A program made the translations under genes and the position numbers. From Streptomyces marinisediminis (lineage in GTDB: Bacteria > Actinomycetota > Actinomycetes > Streptomycetales > Streptomycetaceae): a DNA stretch of 40,061 nucleotides. The stretch spans positions 1-40,061 of the forward strand of contig NZ_JAPKFL010000037.1 in assembly GCF_026262575.1 (NCBI RefSeq), read 5' to 3'. Of this stretch, positions 23,023 to 31,059 are shown in pieces; the stretch's first letter is position 1, and each line of letters opens with the position of its first letter. The notes below the pieces were generated by a model. The model searched no databases, was not told where the DNA came from, and saw nothing but the letters and a program-made list of their open reading frames with translations.

Positions 23023-23029
23023 ATACAGT
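23001..23029 (+). promoter_or_regulatory. Promoter of the ccr operon
   Basis: TTGTCG (23001-23006), 17 bases and TACAGT (23024-23029) make a good vegetative-type promoter. The transcript would start near 23036 and have a leader of about 150 bases before the GTG at 23186. Confidence 0.65.
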
Positions 23030-23084
23030 GAGGGTCCGCCGACGGCGCTGTCCCCGCGGTACACCCTCACCACGCGCCCGGCGA

Positions 23085-23123
23085 AGCCTGCGTCACCAGG
23101 CTCTTTACCGCGACCCACGCGGT
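23085..23123 (+). promoter_or_regulatory. Two small stem-loops in the ccr leader
   Basis: AGCCTG (23085-23090) pairs with CAGGCT (23097-23102) and is followed by CTTT. A second hairpin, ACCGC (23107-23111) with GCGGT (23119-23123), comes right after. The first resembles a weak attenuator. No known riboswitch motif was recognised. Confidence 0.3.
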
Positions 23124-23185
23124 GTCGCACGAACCGCCTTGCCTCGCCCACCCGCGTCCCCGTACACGCTCGCCGGAGGCATACC

Positions 23186-24526
23186 GTGACCAACCCGATC
23201 CTCGACGCGATCTGCTCCCCCGACAGCACCCGGGAGGACTTCGCCGCTCTTCCCCTGCCCGAGTCCTACCGCGCGGTGACCGTGCACCGCGACGAGCAGG
23301 AGATGTTCCAGGGCCTGGACAGCCGGGACAAGGACCCGCGCAAGTCGCTGCACCTGGACGACGTGCCGGTGCCCGAACTCGGCCCGGGCGAGGCCCTGGT
23401 CGCGGTCATGGCCAGCTCGGTCAACTACAACTCGGTGTGGACCTCGATCTTCGAGCCGGTCTCCACGTTCGCCTTCCTGGAGCGCTACGGCAAGCTCTCC
23501 CCGCTGACCAAGCGGCACGATCTGCCCTACCACGTCATCGGCTCCGACCTCGCCGGTGTCGTCCTGCGCACCGGCCCGGGCGTCAACGCCTGGCACCCCG
23601 GTGACGAGGTCGTCGCGCACTGCCTGTCCGTCGAGCTGGAGTCCGCCGACGGCCACAACGACACGATGCTCGACCCGGAGCAGCGCATCTGGGGGTTCGA
23701 GACCAACTTCGGCGGGCTCGCCGAGATCGCCCTGGTGAAGTCCAACCAGCTCATGCCCAAGCCCCGGCACCTGAGCTGGGAGGAGGCGGCCGCCCCCGGG
23801 CTGGTGAACTCCACCGCCTACCGGCAGCTCGTCTCGGGCAACGGCGCGGGCATGAAGCAGGGCGACAACGTCCTCATCTGGGGCGCCAGCGGCGGCCTGG
23901 GCTCCTACGCCACGCAGTTCGCACTGGCCGGCGGCGCCAACCCGATCTGCGTCGTCTCCAGCGAGGACAAGGCGGCCATCTGCCGCGCCATGGGCGCCGA
24001 GGCGATCATCGACCGCAAGGCCGAGGGCTACCGGTTCTGGAAGGACGAGCACACCCAGGACCCCAGGGAGTGGAAGCGGCTGGGCAAGCGCATCCGCGAG
24101 CTGACCGGCGGCGAGGACGTGGACATCGTCTTCGAGCACCCCGGCCGGGAGACCTTCGGCGCCTCGGTCTACGTCACCCGCAAGGGCGGCACCATCGTGA
24201 CCTGCGCGTCGACCTCCGGCTACACCCACGAGTACGACAACCGCTACCTGTGGATGTCGCTCAAGCGCATCGTCGGCTCCCACTTCGCCAACTACCGCGA
24301 GGCGTGGGAGGCCAACCGGCTGATCGCCAAGGGCAAGATCCACCCGACGCTGTCGCGGACCTACGCCCTCGCGGACACCGGGCAGGCCGCCTACGACGTG
24401 CACAAGAACCTCCACCAGGGCAAGGTCGGCGTGCTGTGCCTGGCGCCCGAGGAGGGGATGGGCGTCAGCGACCCGGAGCTGCGCGCCCGGCACCTCGACG
24501 CCATCAACCGCTTCCGCAACGTCTGA
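23186..24526 (+). CDS. ccr: Crotonyl-CoA carboxylase/reductase
   Basis: A 446-residue medium-chain dehydrogenase/reductase that reduces crotonyl-CoA with NADPH while fixing CO2, giving ethylmalonyl-CoA. It is the key step of the ethylmalonyl-CoA pathway and a source of polyketide extender units. The NADPH loop is WGASGGLGSYATQFA. Residues reported to hold CO2 in the Kitasatospora enzyme (Asn, Phe, Glu, His) appear to be present in VNYNS, GFETN and GSHFANY. The sequence is extremely close to the S. coelicolor enzyme as I remember it. The GTG at 23186 has GGAGG six bases upstream and gives the normal family length and N-terminus. It leads a tight operon with ecm 26 bases downstream. Control is expected through the repeats at 22986-23022. 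Confidence 0.97.
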   Translation: MTNPILDAICSPDSTREDFAALPLPESYRAVTVHRDEQEMFQGLDSRDKDPRKSLHLDDVPVPELGPGEALVAVMASSVNYNSVWTSIFEPVSTFAFLERYGKLSPLTKRHDLPYHVIGSDLAGVVLRTGPGVNAWHPGDEVVAHCLSVELESADGHNDTMLDPEQRIWGFETNFGGLAEIALVKSNQLMPKPRHLSWEEAAAPGLVNSTAYRQLVSGNGAGMKQGDNVLIWGASGGLGSYATQFALAGGANPICVVSSEDKAAICRAMGAEAIIDRKAEGYRFWKDEHTQDPREWKRLGKRIRELTGGEDVDIVFEHPGRETFGASVYVTRKGGTIVTCASTSGYTHEYDNRYLWMSLKRIVGSHFANYREAWEANRLIAKGKIHPTLSRTYALADTGQAAYDVHKNLHQGKVGVLCLAPEEGMGVSDPELRARHLDAINRFRNV

Positions 24527-24552
24527 GAAGCCGAGAAGAGACGCGAGACGTC

Positions 24553-26583
24553 ATGACTGAGCGCCACAACCCCGGCGGCCGGCCGCCACGGGACCGGCCC
24601 TGGCTGATGCGGACGTACGCCGGGCACTCGACGGCCGAGGCGTCCAACGAGCTGTACCGCCGCAATCTCGCCAAGGGCCAGACCGGCCTGTCGGTCGCCT
24701 TCGACCTGCCCACGCAGACCGGGTACGACCCCGACCACGTGCTGGCCAGGGGCGAGGTGGGCCGGGTGGGCGTGCCCGTCTCCCACCTGGGCGACATGCG
24801 GCGGCTGTTCCAGGACATCCCGCTGGAGCAGATGAACACCTCGATGACCATCAACGCCACCGCCATGTGGCTGCTGGCGCTGTACCAGGTGGTCGCCGAG
24901 GAGCAGGGCGCCGACATCGGCAGGCTCCAGGGCACGACGCAGAACGACATCGTCAAGGAGTACCTCTCGCGCGGGACCCACGTGTTCCCGCCGGGGCCCT
25001 CCCTGCGGCTGACCACCGACATGATCGCCTACACGGTGGCGCACGTCCCCAAGTGGAACCCGATCAACATCTGCAGCTACCACCTGCAGGAAGCCGGGGC
25101 CACGCCGGTGCAGGAGATCGCGTACGCCGTCTCCACGGCGATCGCCGTGCTGGACGCCGTGCGCGACTCCGGCCAGGTGCCGCCGGAGCGGATGGGCGAC
25201 GTCGTCGCGCGGATCTCGTTCTTCGTCAACGCCGGAGTGCGGTTCGTCGAGGAGATGTGCAAGATGCGGGCCTTCACCCGCATCTGGGACCGCGTCACCC
25301 GCGAGCGGTACGGCATCGCGGACCCCAAGCACCGCAGGTTCCGCTACGGCGTCCAGGTCAACTCCCTGGGACTGACGGAGGCGCAGCCGGAGAACAACGT
25401 CCAGCGCATCGTGCTGGAGATGCTGGCCGTGACGCTGTCGAAGGACGCCCGCGCCCGCGCGGTGCAGCTCCCCGCCTGGAACGAGGCGCTGGGCCTGCCG
25501 CGCCCGTGGGACCAGCAGTGGTCGCTGCGCATCCAGCAGGTGCTGGCACTGGAGAGCGACCTGCTGGAGTACGAGGACATCTTCGCCGGCTCGCACGTGG
25601 TCGAGGCGAAGGTGACGGGGCTGGTGGAGCAGTCGCTGGCGGAGATCGAGCGCATCCAGGAGATGGGCGGCGTACTGGCCGCCGTCGAGTCCGGCTACCT
25701 CAAGTCGCAGCTCGTGGCCTCGCACGCGGAGCGCCGGGCACGGATCGAGTCCGGCGAGGAGAAGATCGTCGGCGTCAACTGCTACGAGTCCACCGAGCCG
25801 AGCCCGCTGACGGCCGACCTGGACACCGCGATCATGACGGTGGACCCGGCGAACGAGGCCCGTGTCGTCGCGGCGCTGGGCACCTGGCGGGACCGGCGGG
25901 ACGAGCCCAGGGCGCAGGAGGCGCTCGCGGCGCTGAAGAAGGCCGCCGCCGGGGACGCCAACCTGATGCCGGCGACCGTGGAGTGCGCCCGGGCGGGGGT
26001 GACCACCGGCGAGTGGGCGTGGGCGCTGCGCGACGTGTTCGGCGAGTTCCGCGCGCCGACGGGCGTCAGCGGCGCCCCGGTCGCGGTGGCCGCCGAAGCG
26101 GGCTCGGCGCTGGCCCGGGTGCGGAGCAAGGTGGCCGCCACCGCCGGCGAACTGGGCGGCAGGCTGCGGCTGCTGGTGGGCAAGCCGGGCCTGGACGGCC
26201 ACTCCAACGGCGCCGAGCAGATCGCCGTGCGGGCCCGGGACGCCGGGTTCGAGGTGGTCTACCAGGGCATCCGGCTCACCCCGGAGCAGATCGTCTCGGC
26301 GGCCGTGGCCGAGGACGTGCACTGCGTGGGCCTGTCCATCCTGTCCGGCTCGCACGCCGAGCTGGTGCCGGACGTGCTGGACCGGCTGCGCGCGGCGGGC
26401 GCGGCGGACGTGCCCGTCGTCGTGGGCGGCATCATCCCCTCGGCCGACGCCGCCGCCCTGAGGGCCGCCGGTGTCGCGGCCGTCTTCACGCCGAAGGACT
26501 TCGGCATCACGGAGATCATCGGCCGTATCGTCGACGAGATCCGCCTCGCGAACCAGCTCGAACCCCTGGAGGTCCCCGCATGA
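24553..26583 (+). CDS. ecm: Ethylmalonyl-CoA mutase (adenosylcobalamin-dependent)
   Basis: A 676-residue B12-dependent mutase that converts (2R)-ethylmalonyl-CoA to methylsuccinyl-CoA. The N-terminal catalytic barrel includes RPWLMRTYAGHSTAEASNEL and GLSVAFDLPTQTGYDPDH, as in methylmalonyl-CoA mutase relatives. The C-terminal B12 domain starts near residue 545, with the cobalt-binding DxHxxG motif in GLDGHSNG followed by SILSGSH and VVGGIIP. Its place directly after ccr and ahead of the lyase separates it from true methylmalonyl-CoA mutase and from MeaA-like proteins of unknown role. The ATG at 24553 has only a weak purine-rich GAGAAGAGA upstream. Its stop overlaps the next start (ATGA at 26580-26583), so translation is coupled. 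An epimerase and a mutase chaperone are not encoded nearby. Confidence 0.94.
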   Translation: MTERHNPGGRPPRDRPWLMRTYAGHSTAEASNELYRRNLAKGQTGLSVAFDLPTQTGYDPDHVLARGEVGRVGVPVSHLGDMRRLFQDIPLEQMNTSMTINATAMWLLALYQVVAEEQGADIGRLQGTTQNDIVKEYLSRGTHVFPPGPSLRLTTDMIAYTVAHVPKWNPINICSYHLQEAGATPVQEIAYAVSTAIAVLDAVRDSGQVPPERMGDVVARISFFVNAGVRFVEEMCKMRAFTRIWDRVTRERYGIADPKHRRFRYGVQVNSLGLTEAQPENNVQRIVLEMLAVTLSKDARARAVQLPAWNEALGLPRPWDQQWSLRIQQVLALESDLLEYEDIFAGSHVVEAKVTGLVEQSLAEIERIQEMGGVLAAVESGYLKSQLVASHAERRARIESGEEKIVGVNCYESTEPSPLTADLDTAIMTVDPANEARVVAALGTWRDRRDEPRAQEALAALKKAAAGDANLMPATVECARAGVTTGEWAWALRDVFGEFRAPTGVSGAPVAVAAEAGSALARVRSKVAATAGELGGRLRLLVGKPGLDGHSNGAEQIAVRARDAGFEVVYQGIRLTPEQIVSAAVAEDVHCVGLSILSGSHAELVPDVLDRLRAAGAADVPVVVGGIIPSADAAALRAAGVAAVFTPKDFGITEIIGRIVDEIRLANQLEPLEVPA

Positions 26584-27545
26584 GCACCCCCGTCAATCGC
26601 CTGCGCCCCCGCCGCTCCTGCCTCGCGGTGCCGGGCAGCAACCCGCGCTTCCTGGAGAAAGCGCAGGGCCTCCCGGCTGACCAGGTGTTCCTGGACCTGG
26701 AGGACGCCTGCGCGCCGCTGGCCAAGGAGGGGGCGCGGCACACCATCGTCGACGCGCTGAACAACGGCGACTGGGGCGGCAAGACCCGCGTCGTGCGCGT
26801 CAACGACTGGACCACCCACTGGACCTACCGCGACGTGGTGACCGTGGTGGAGGGCGCGGGGCCGAACCTGGACTGCGTCATGCTGCCCAAGGTGCAGGAC
26901 GCCACCCAGGTCAAGGCCCTGGACCTGCTGCTGACGCAGATCGAGAAGACGATGGGCTTCGAGGTCGGCCGCATCGGCATCGAGGCGCAGATCGAGAACG
27001 CCGCGGGCCTGGTGAACGTCGACGAGATCGCCGCGGCCTCGCCGCGCCTGGAGACGATCATCTTCGGCCCGGCCGACTTCATGGCCTCGATCAACATGAA
27101 GTCCCTGGTGGTGGGCGAGCAGCCGCCCGGCTACCCGGCGGACGCCTACCACTACATCCTCATGCGCATCCTGATGGCCGCCCGCCACCACGACCTCCAG
27201 GCCATCGACGGCCCCTACCTGCAGATCAAGAACGTCGAGGGCTACCGGGAGGTGGCGGGGCGGGCCGCGGCGCTCGGTTTCGACGGCAAGTGGGTGCTGC
27301 ACCCGGGCCAGGTGGAGGCGGCCAACGAGGTGTTCTCCCCCTCCCAGCAGGACTACGACCACGCGGAGCTGATCCTGGACGCGTACGAGTACTACACCTC
27401 CGAGGCGGGCGGCAAGAAGGGCTCGGCGATGCTCGGGGACGAGATGATCGACGAGGCCAGCCGCAAGATGGCGCTCGTCGTCGCGGGCAAGGGCCGCGCC
27501 GCCGGCATGACCCGTACCAGCACGTTCGAGGCACCGGAGGCGTAA
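26580..27545 (+). CDS. mcl1: HpcH/HpaI-CitE family lyase, malyl-CoA/beta-methylmalyl-CoA lyase type
   Basis: A 321-residue CitE-like TIM-barrel lyase. In this pathway it would split beta-methylmalyl-CoA into glyoxylate and propionyl-CoA, and possibly handle malyl-CoA. Motifs include RSCLAVPGSNPRFLEKA at the start, DQVFLDLEDACAPLAKEGAR with the acidic metal ligand, and IGIEAQIENAAGLVN with the second glutamate. GFDGKWVLHPGQVEAAN near the C-terminus is the usual family ending. The start overlaps the ecm stop by four bases and has GGAGGT upstream, so the two are translationally coupled. The MaoC gene follows after three bases. Assignment to malyl/methylmalyl-CoA rather than citramalyl-CoA rests on the neighbours. 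Confidence 0.9.
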   Translation: MSTPVNRLRPRRSCLAVPGSNPRFLEKAQGLPADQVFLDLEDACAPLAKEGARHTIVDALNNGDWGGKTRVVRVNDWTTHWTYRDVVTVVEGAGPNLDCVMLPKVQDATQVKALDLLLTQIEKTMGFEVGRIGIEAQIENAAGLVNVDEIAAASPRLETIIFGPADFMASINMKSLVVGEQPPGYPADAYHYILMRILMAARHHDLQAIDGPYLQIKNVEGYREVAGRAAALGFDGKWVLHPGQVEAANEVFSPSQQDYDHAELILDAYEYYTSEAGGKKGSAMLGDEMIDEASRKMALVVAGKGRAAGMTRTSTFEAPEA

Positions 27546-27548
27546 GCG

Positions 27549-28070
27549 ATGCAGTTCGGCCGCACGTATGAGGAGTTCGAGGTCGGTGCCGTCTACAAGC
27601 ACTGGCCGGGCAAGACGGTCACGGAGTACGACGACCACCTGTTCTGCCTGCTGACCATGAACCACCACCCGCTGCACCTGGACACCCACTACGCGGAGAA
27701 GACGACCGACTTCGGCCGGAACGTGGTGGTGGGCAACTACGTCTACTCGCTGCTGCTGGGCATGTCCGTGCCGGACGTCTCCGGCAAGGCGATCGCCAAC
27801 CTGGAGATCGAGTCGCTGCGGCACGTGGCGCCCACCTTCCACGGCGACACCGTCTACGGCGAGACCACCGTCCTGGACAAGACGCCCTCGCGGTCGAAGT
27901 CCGACCGCGGCGTGGTCCACGTCGAGACCAGGGGCTACAAGCAGGACGGCACGCTGGTGTGCGTCTTCCGCCGCAAGGTCATGGTGCCCACCGAGGCCTA
28001 CATCACCGAGCGCGGTGGCGAGCAGCCCGGCCGCCCCGAGCCCGCCGAGCGCCCGAAGGGCGGTAAGTGA
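27549..28070 (+). CDS. mch: MaoC-type dehydratase, mesaconyl-CoA hydratase of the pathway
   Basis: A 173-residue single hotdog-fold hydratase. The MaoC active-site dyad lies in TVTEYDDHLFCLLTMNHHPLH, with the Asp and His of the family. GNYVYSLLLGMSVPDVSGKA and VAPTFHGDTVYGET are further family motifs. In this operon it should hydrate mesaconyl-CoA to beta-methylmalyl-CoA, the substrate of the preceding lyase. It is about half the length of the Rhodobacter Mch, which has two hotdog units, so it probably works as a dimer. The ATG at 27549 comes three bases after the lyase stop, and GGAGGCG inside the lyase end serves as ribosome site. The acyl-CoA dehydrogenase start follows one base after its stop. 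Confidence 0.9.
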   Translation: MQFGRTYEEFEVGAVYKHWPGKTVTEYDDHLFCLLTMNHHPLHLDTHYAEKTTDFGRNVVVGNYVYSLLLGMSVPDVSGKAIANLEIESLRHVAPTFHGDTVYGETTVLDKTPSRSKSDRGVVHVETRGYKQDGTLVCVFRRKVMVPTEAYITERGGEQPGRPEPAERPKGGK

Positions 28071-28071
28071 C

Positions 28072-29277
28072 ATGGGACGCCTGGCGCGGACCGAGGGTCT
28101 GACCGACATCCAGCGCGAGATCGTCGAGACCGTGCGGAGCTTCGTCGACAAGGAGATCCTGCCGGTCGCCACGGAGCTGGAGCACAAGGACGAGTACCCC
28201 ACCGAGATCGTCGAGGGGCTCAAGGAGCTCGGCGTCTTCGGCCTGATGATCCCCGAGGAGTACGGCGGGCTCGGCGAGTCCCTGCTGACCTACGCGCTGT
28301 GCGTGGAGGAGATCGCGCGCGGCTGGATGAGCGTGTCGGGCATCATCAACACGCACTTCATCGTGGCCTACATGCTCAAGCAGCACGGCACCCGGGAGCA
28401 GAAGGACCACTTCCTGCCGCGGATGGCGGCCGGCGAGGTGCGCGGCGCGTTCTCCATGTCCGAACCGGCGCTCGGCTCGGACGTCTCGGCCATCAGCTCC
28501 AAGGGGGTCCGCGAGGGCGGGGAGTTCGTCCTGACGGGCCAGAAGATGTGGCTGACCAACGGCGGCTCGTCCTCGCTCGTCGCGGTGTTGTGCCGCACGG
28601 ACGAGGGCCACCCCGAGGGCACGGCGCCGCACAAGTCCATGACGACCTTCCTGGTGGAGAAGGAGCCCGGGTTCGGCGAGGTCCGGCCGGGACTGACGAT
28701 CCCCGGCAAGATCGACAAGATGGGCTACAAGGGCGTCGACACCACCGAGCTCATCATGGACGGCCTGCGCGTCCCGGCGGACCGCGTGCTCGGCGGCCGG
28801 ACCGGCCGCGGCTTCTACCAGATGATGGACGGCGTCGAGGTGGGCCGGGTCAACGTGGCCGCGCGCGGCTGCGGGGTGGCCCAGCGGGCCTTCGAGCTGG
28901 GCGTCTCCTACGCGCAGCAGCGCCACACCTTCGGCAAGCCGATCGCCCAGCACCAGGCGATCCAGTTCAAGCTGGCCGAGATGGGCACGAAGGTGGAGGC
29001 CGCGCACGCCCTGATGGTCGGGGCCGCGCGCAAGAAGGACTCCGGCCAGCGCAACGACCTGGAAGCCGGCATGGCCAAGTACCTGGCCTCGGAGTACTGC
29101 AAGGAGGTCGTCGAGGACGCCTTCCGCATCCACGGCGGCTACGGCTTCTCCAAGGAGTACGAGATCGAGCGGCTCTACCGCGAGGCGCCGATGCTGCTGA
29201 TCGGTGAAGGTACGGCGGAGATCCAGCGCATGATCATCGGACGCCGTCTGCTGGAGGAGTACCGCGTCCAGAGCTGA
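28072..29277 (+). CDS. mcd: Acyl-CoA dehydrogenase, methylsuccinyl-CoA dehydrogenase type
   Basis: A 401-residue FAD-dependent acyl-CoA dehydrogenase. The three usual parts are seen: an N-terminal helical domain, a middle strand domain with AFSMSEPALGSDVS and KMWLTNGGSSS, and a C-terminal domain with YAQQRHTFGKPIAQHQAIQF. The catalytic base is the Glu of LIGEGTAEIQR. In this operon it should oxidise methylsuccinyl-CoA to mesaconyl-CoA, feeding the MaoC hydratase. It lacks the long N-terminal extension of the Rhodobacter Mcd; actinobacterial versions are shorter. Electrons would pass to an electron-transfer flavoprotein encoded elsewhere. The ATG at 28072 is one base after the preceding stop. 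It is the last pathway gene of the operon, with 177 bases before psd. Confidence 0.9.
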   Translation: MGRLARTEGLTDIQREIVETVRSFVDKEILPVATELEHKDEYPTEIVEGLKELGVFGLMIPEEYGGLGESLLTYALCVEEIARGWMSVSGIINTHFIVAYMLKQHGTREQKDHFLPRMAAGEVRGAFSMSEPALGSDVSAISSKGVREGGEFVLTGQKMWLTNGGSSSLVAVLCRTDEGHPEGTAPHKSMTTFLVEKEPGFGEVRPGLTIPGKIDKMGYKGVDTTELIMDGLRVPADRVLGGRTGRGFYQMMDGVEVGRVNVAARGCGVAQRAFELGVSYAQQRHTFGKPIAQHQAIQFKLAEMGTKVEAAHALMVGAARKKDSGQRNDLEAGMAKYLASEYCKEVVEDAFRIHGGYGFSKEYEIERLYREAPMLLIGEGTAEIQRMIIGRRLLEEYRVQS

Positions 29278-29454
29278 GCGGCGTTATGTCCGGTTCGGGG
29301 TGTTTCCGCCGCGGTGGAGGTCACACCCCGGGCCGGGCCCCACGGGGCCGACGGCGGCTCCGGCTTTCCCAGTTGCCCCGTCCAGCCGATACCATGCGGG
29401 GAAAAGCCGTGGTCCACCGTATCCGCGCGGCACCCTCCGCTACGAAGGTCTTCC

Positions 29455-30102
29455 ATGCCCCACCGCCCCTCTCCCGCACCCCGTGGTCGCGTCCGCATCG
29501 CTCGCGGAGCCACCCCGTGGTTCCTCCCGACGGTCGCCACCGCGGCGGTCAGCCTCGCCGCGGCCCGGCGCTCCGGCGCGGCCCGGGTGCTCGCCGTGCC
29601 GGCCACCGCGCTCGCCGCCGGCATGCTGTGGTTCTTCCGGGACCCCGAGCGGGACATCGCCGACGGCAGGGTCATCTCGCCCGCCGACGGCGTCGTGCAG
29701 TCCATCATGCCGTGGCAGGACGGCCGTACCCGCGTGGCGATCTTCATGAGCCCGCTGAACGTCCACGTCAACCGCGCGCCGATGGCCGGCACCGTGGCGT
29801 CCGTGGAGCACGTGCCCGGCGGCTTCGTCCCGGCTTTCAACAAGGAGAGCGAGCACAACGAGCGGGTCGTCTGGCACTTCGACACCGAACTCGGCGACGT
29901 CGAGATGGTGCAGATCGCCGGCGCCGTGGCACGGCGGATCGTCCCGTACGTGCCGCAGGGCGCCAAGGTCGAGCAGGGCGAGCGGATCGGGCTGATCCGC
30001 TTCGGCTCCCGCGTCGACGTGTATCTGCCCCAGGGCGTCGAGCCGGCCGTCGAGGTCGGCCAGGCGACGACCGCGGGGGTGACACGCCTTGACCGCGACT
30101 GA
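29455..30102 (+). CDS. psd: Phosphatidylserine decarboxylase proenzyme
   Basis: A 215-residue pyruvoyl-dependent decarboxylase that makes phosphatidylethanolamine from phosphatidylserine. A hydrophobic N-terminal stretch (about 20-60) anchors it to the membrane. WFFRDPERDI and FMSPLNVHVNRAPM are family motifs, the latter with active-site histidines. The self-cleavage site is the Gly-Ser of IRFGSRVDVYLP near residue 185, where Ser becomes the pyruvoyl group. It is of the short actinobacterial/archaeal-like type. The ATG at 29455 has GAAGG seven bases upstream; the open frame before it is not protein-like. Its end overlaps pssA by 14 bases. It follows the ethylmalonyl-CoA genes in the same direction, but the 177-base gap suggests its own promoter. 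Confidence 0.93.
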   Translation: MPHRPSPAPRGRVRIARGATPWFLPTVATAAVSLAAARRSGAARVLAVPATALAAGMLWFFRDPERDIADGRVISPADGVVQSIMPWQDGRTRVAIFMSPLNVHVNRAPMAGTVASVEHVPGGFVPAFNKESEHNERVVWHFDTELGDVEMVQIAGAVARRIVPYVPQGAKVEQGERIGLIRFGSRVDVYLPQGVEPAVEVGQATTAGVTRLDRD

Positions 30103-30940
30103 TCCCGACAGTCCCCGTACCTCCTCGGCCTGGGCCCTGGACGACGACGCCGACGACGAGATGCCGCTGTCGATGCGCCTGTCGATCGCGGACACCCTCA
30201 CCCTGGGCAACGCGACCTGCGGGTTCATGGCGGTGTACTTCACCACCACGGGGGTGCTGATCCCGCACCTGACCGGCAGCGGCGACGGTGGCATGGCCCG
30301 CTCCAGCGCGGCCACGGCCGTCATGCTCATACTGCTGGCCTCGATCTTCGACCTGTTCGACGGCATCGTGGCCCGCAAGCTGCGCGCGTCCGCGATGGGC
30401 GCCGAGCTGGACAACCTCTCCGACCTCATCAGCTTCGGCCTCGCCCCGGCCTACTTCGTGCTGGTGTGGGGCATGGTGGCCACGGACGCCAACCAGCACG
30501 TGTCGGCGCTGGCCGCGATCGTCGTGCTGCTGGCGGTGGTGCTCCGGCTGGCCCGGTTCTCCTGCGTCACGCCCCGTGACGGCATCTTCCAGGGCATGCC
30601 GAGTCCCTTCGGCGCGCTGACGGTGGTGTCGATCGTGCTGCTGGAACTGCCGTTCGTGCCGACGCTGCTGGCGATCATCGGCACCGCCTGGCTGATGGTG
30701 AGCCGGGTGGAGTACCCCAAGCCGCGCGGGCTGCTGGCGGTGGCGATGCTGAGCTGGATCCTGCTGTCCATGGGCATGCTGGCCGCGTGGGCGCTGGGCA
30801 CGCCGGGCGGCGAACTGCTGCTCCAGACGGGCTGCGCCCTGCAACTGGTGCTCGGCGCGGTGATCCCGCTGTTCGCGACCGCCCGCCGCGTCAACACCTT
30901 CCGGGTGGACCGGCGAGCCGCGCGGGCCGCCCAGGGTTAG
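30089..30940 (+). CDS. pssA: CDP-diacylglycerol-serine O-phosphatidyltransferase
   Basis: A 283-residue integral membrane enzyme that joins CDP-diacylglycerol and serine to give phosphatidylserine, the substrate of Psd. The CDP-alcohol phosphotransferase signature is complete: DLFDGIVARKL followed by GAELDNLSD, giving D-x2-D-G-x2-A-R-x7-G-x3-D-x3-D. About six hydrophobic segments are visible. The start is unusual: TTG at 30089, inside the psd coding region, with GGGGGTGA as likely ribosome site. The next in-frame ATG would remove 24 acidic residues and lacks a site. The overlap suggests translational coupling with psd. Two strong hairpins follow the stop. Confidence 0.93.
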   Translation: MTATDPDSPRTSSAWALDDDADDEMPLSMRLSIADTLTLGNATCGFMAVYFTTTGVLIPHLTGSGDGGMARSSAATAVMLILLASIFDLFDGIVARKLRASAMGAELDNLSDLISFGLAPAYFVLVWGMVATDANQHVSALAAIVVLLAVVLRLARFSCVTPRDGIFQGMPSPFGALTVVSIVLLELPFVPTLLAIIGTAWLMVSRVEYPKPRGLLAVAMLSWILLSMGMLAAWALGTPGGELLLQTGCALQLVLGAVIPLFATARRVNTFRVDRRAARAAQG

Positions 30941-30969
30941 CCTCGGGCGGCCGCCTCGTTGACGCCGAC

Positions 30970-31015
30970 AAGCCCGCCTCGGCCGTGACCCGCGCGTCAC
31001 GGCCGGGGCGGGCTT
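30970..31015. terminator. 20-bp terminator hairpin after pssA
   Basis: Positions 30970-30989 (AAGCCCGCC...) pair with 30996-31015 (...GGCGGGCTT) over 20 base pairs with a single wobble and a six-base loop. It lies 29 bases after the pssA stop. The AA at one foot and TT at the other give a short U end in both directions. Confidence 0.85.
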
Positions 31016-31020
31016 CGTCG

Positions 31021-31053
31021 TCCGCCCGCCCCGGCCGCGCCGGGGCGGGCGGA
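31021..31053. terminator. 14-bp terminator hairpin facing the glycerate kinase gene
   Basis: TCCGCCCGCCCCGG (31021-31034) pairs perfectly with 31040-31053 around CCGCG. It ends seven bases from the glycerate kinase stop and so serves that minus-strand gene, with the preceding hairpin serving pssA. Its arms match those of the hairpin at 3485-3519 over 13 bases. Confidence 0.75.
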
Positions 31054-31059
31054 CGAGTC

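Noticed and set aside
23030..23185. Cobalamin riboswitch ahead of the B12-dependent mutase operon
   Set aside because: I could not find a B12-box-like sequence or the expected fold, and the leader is shorter than usual for this riboswitch.
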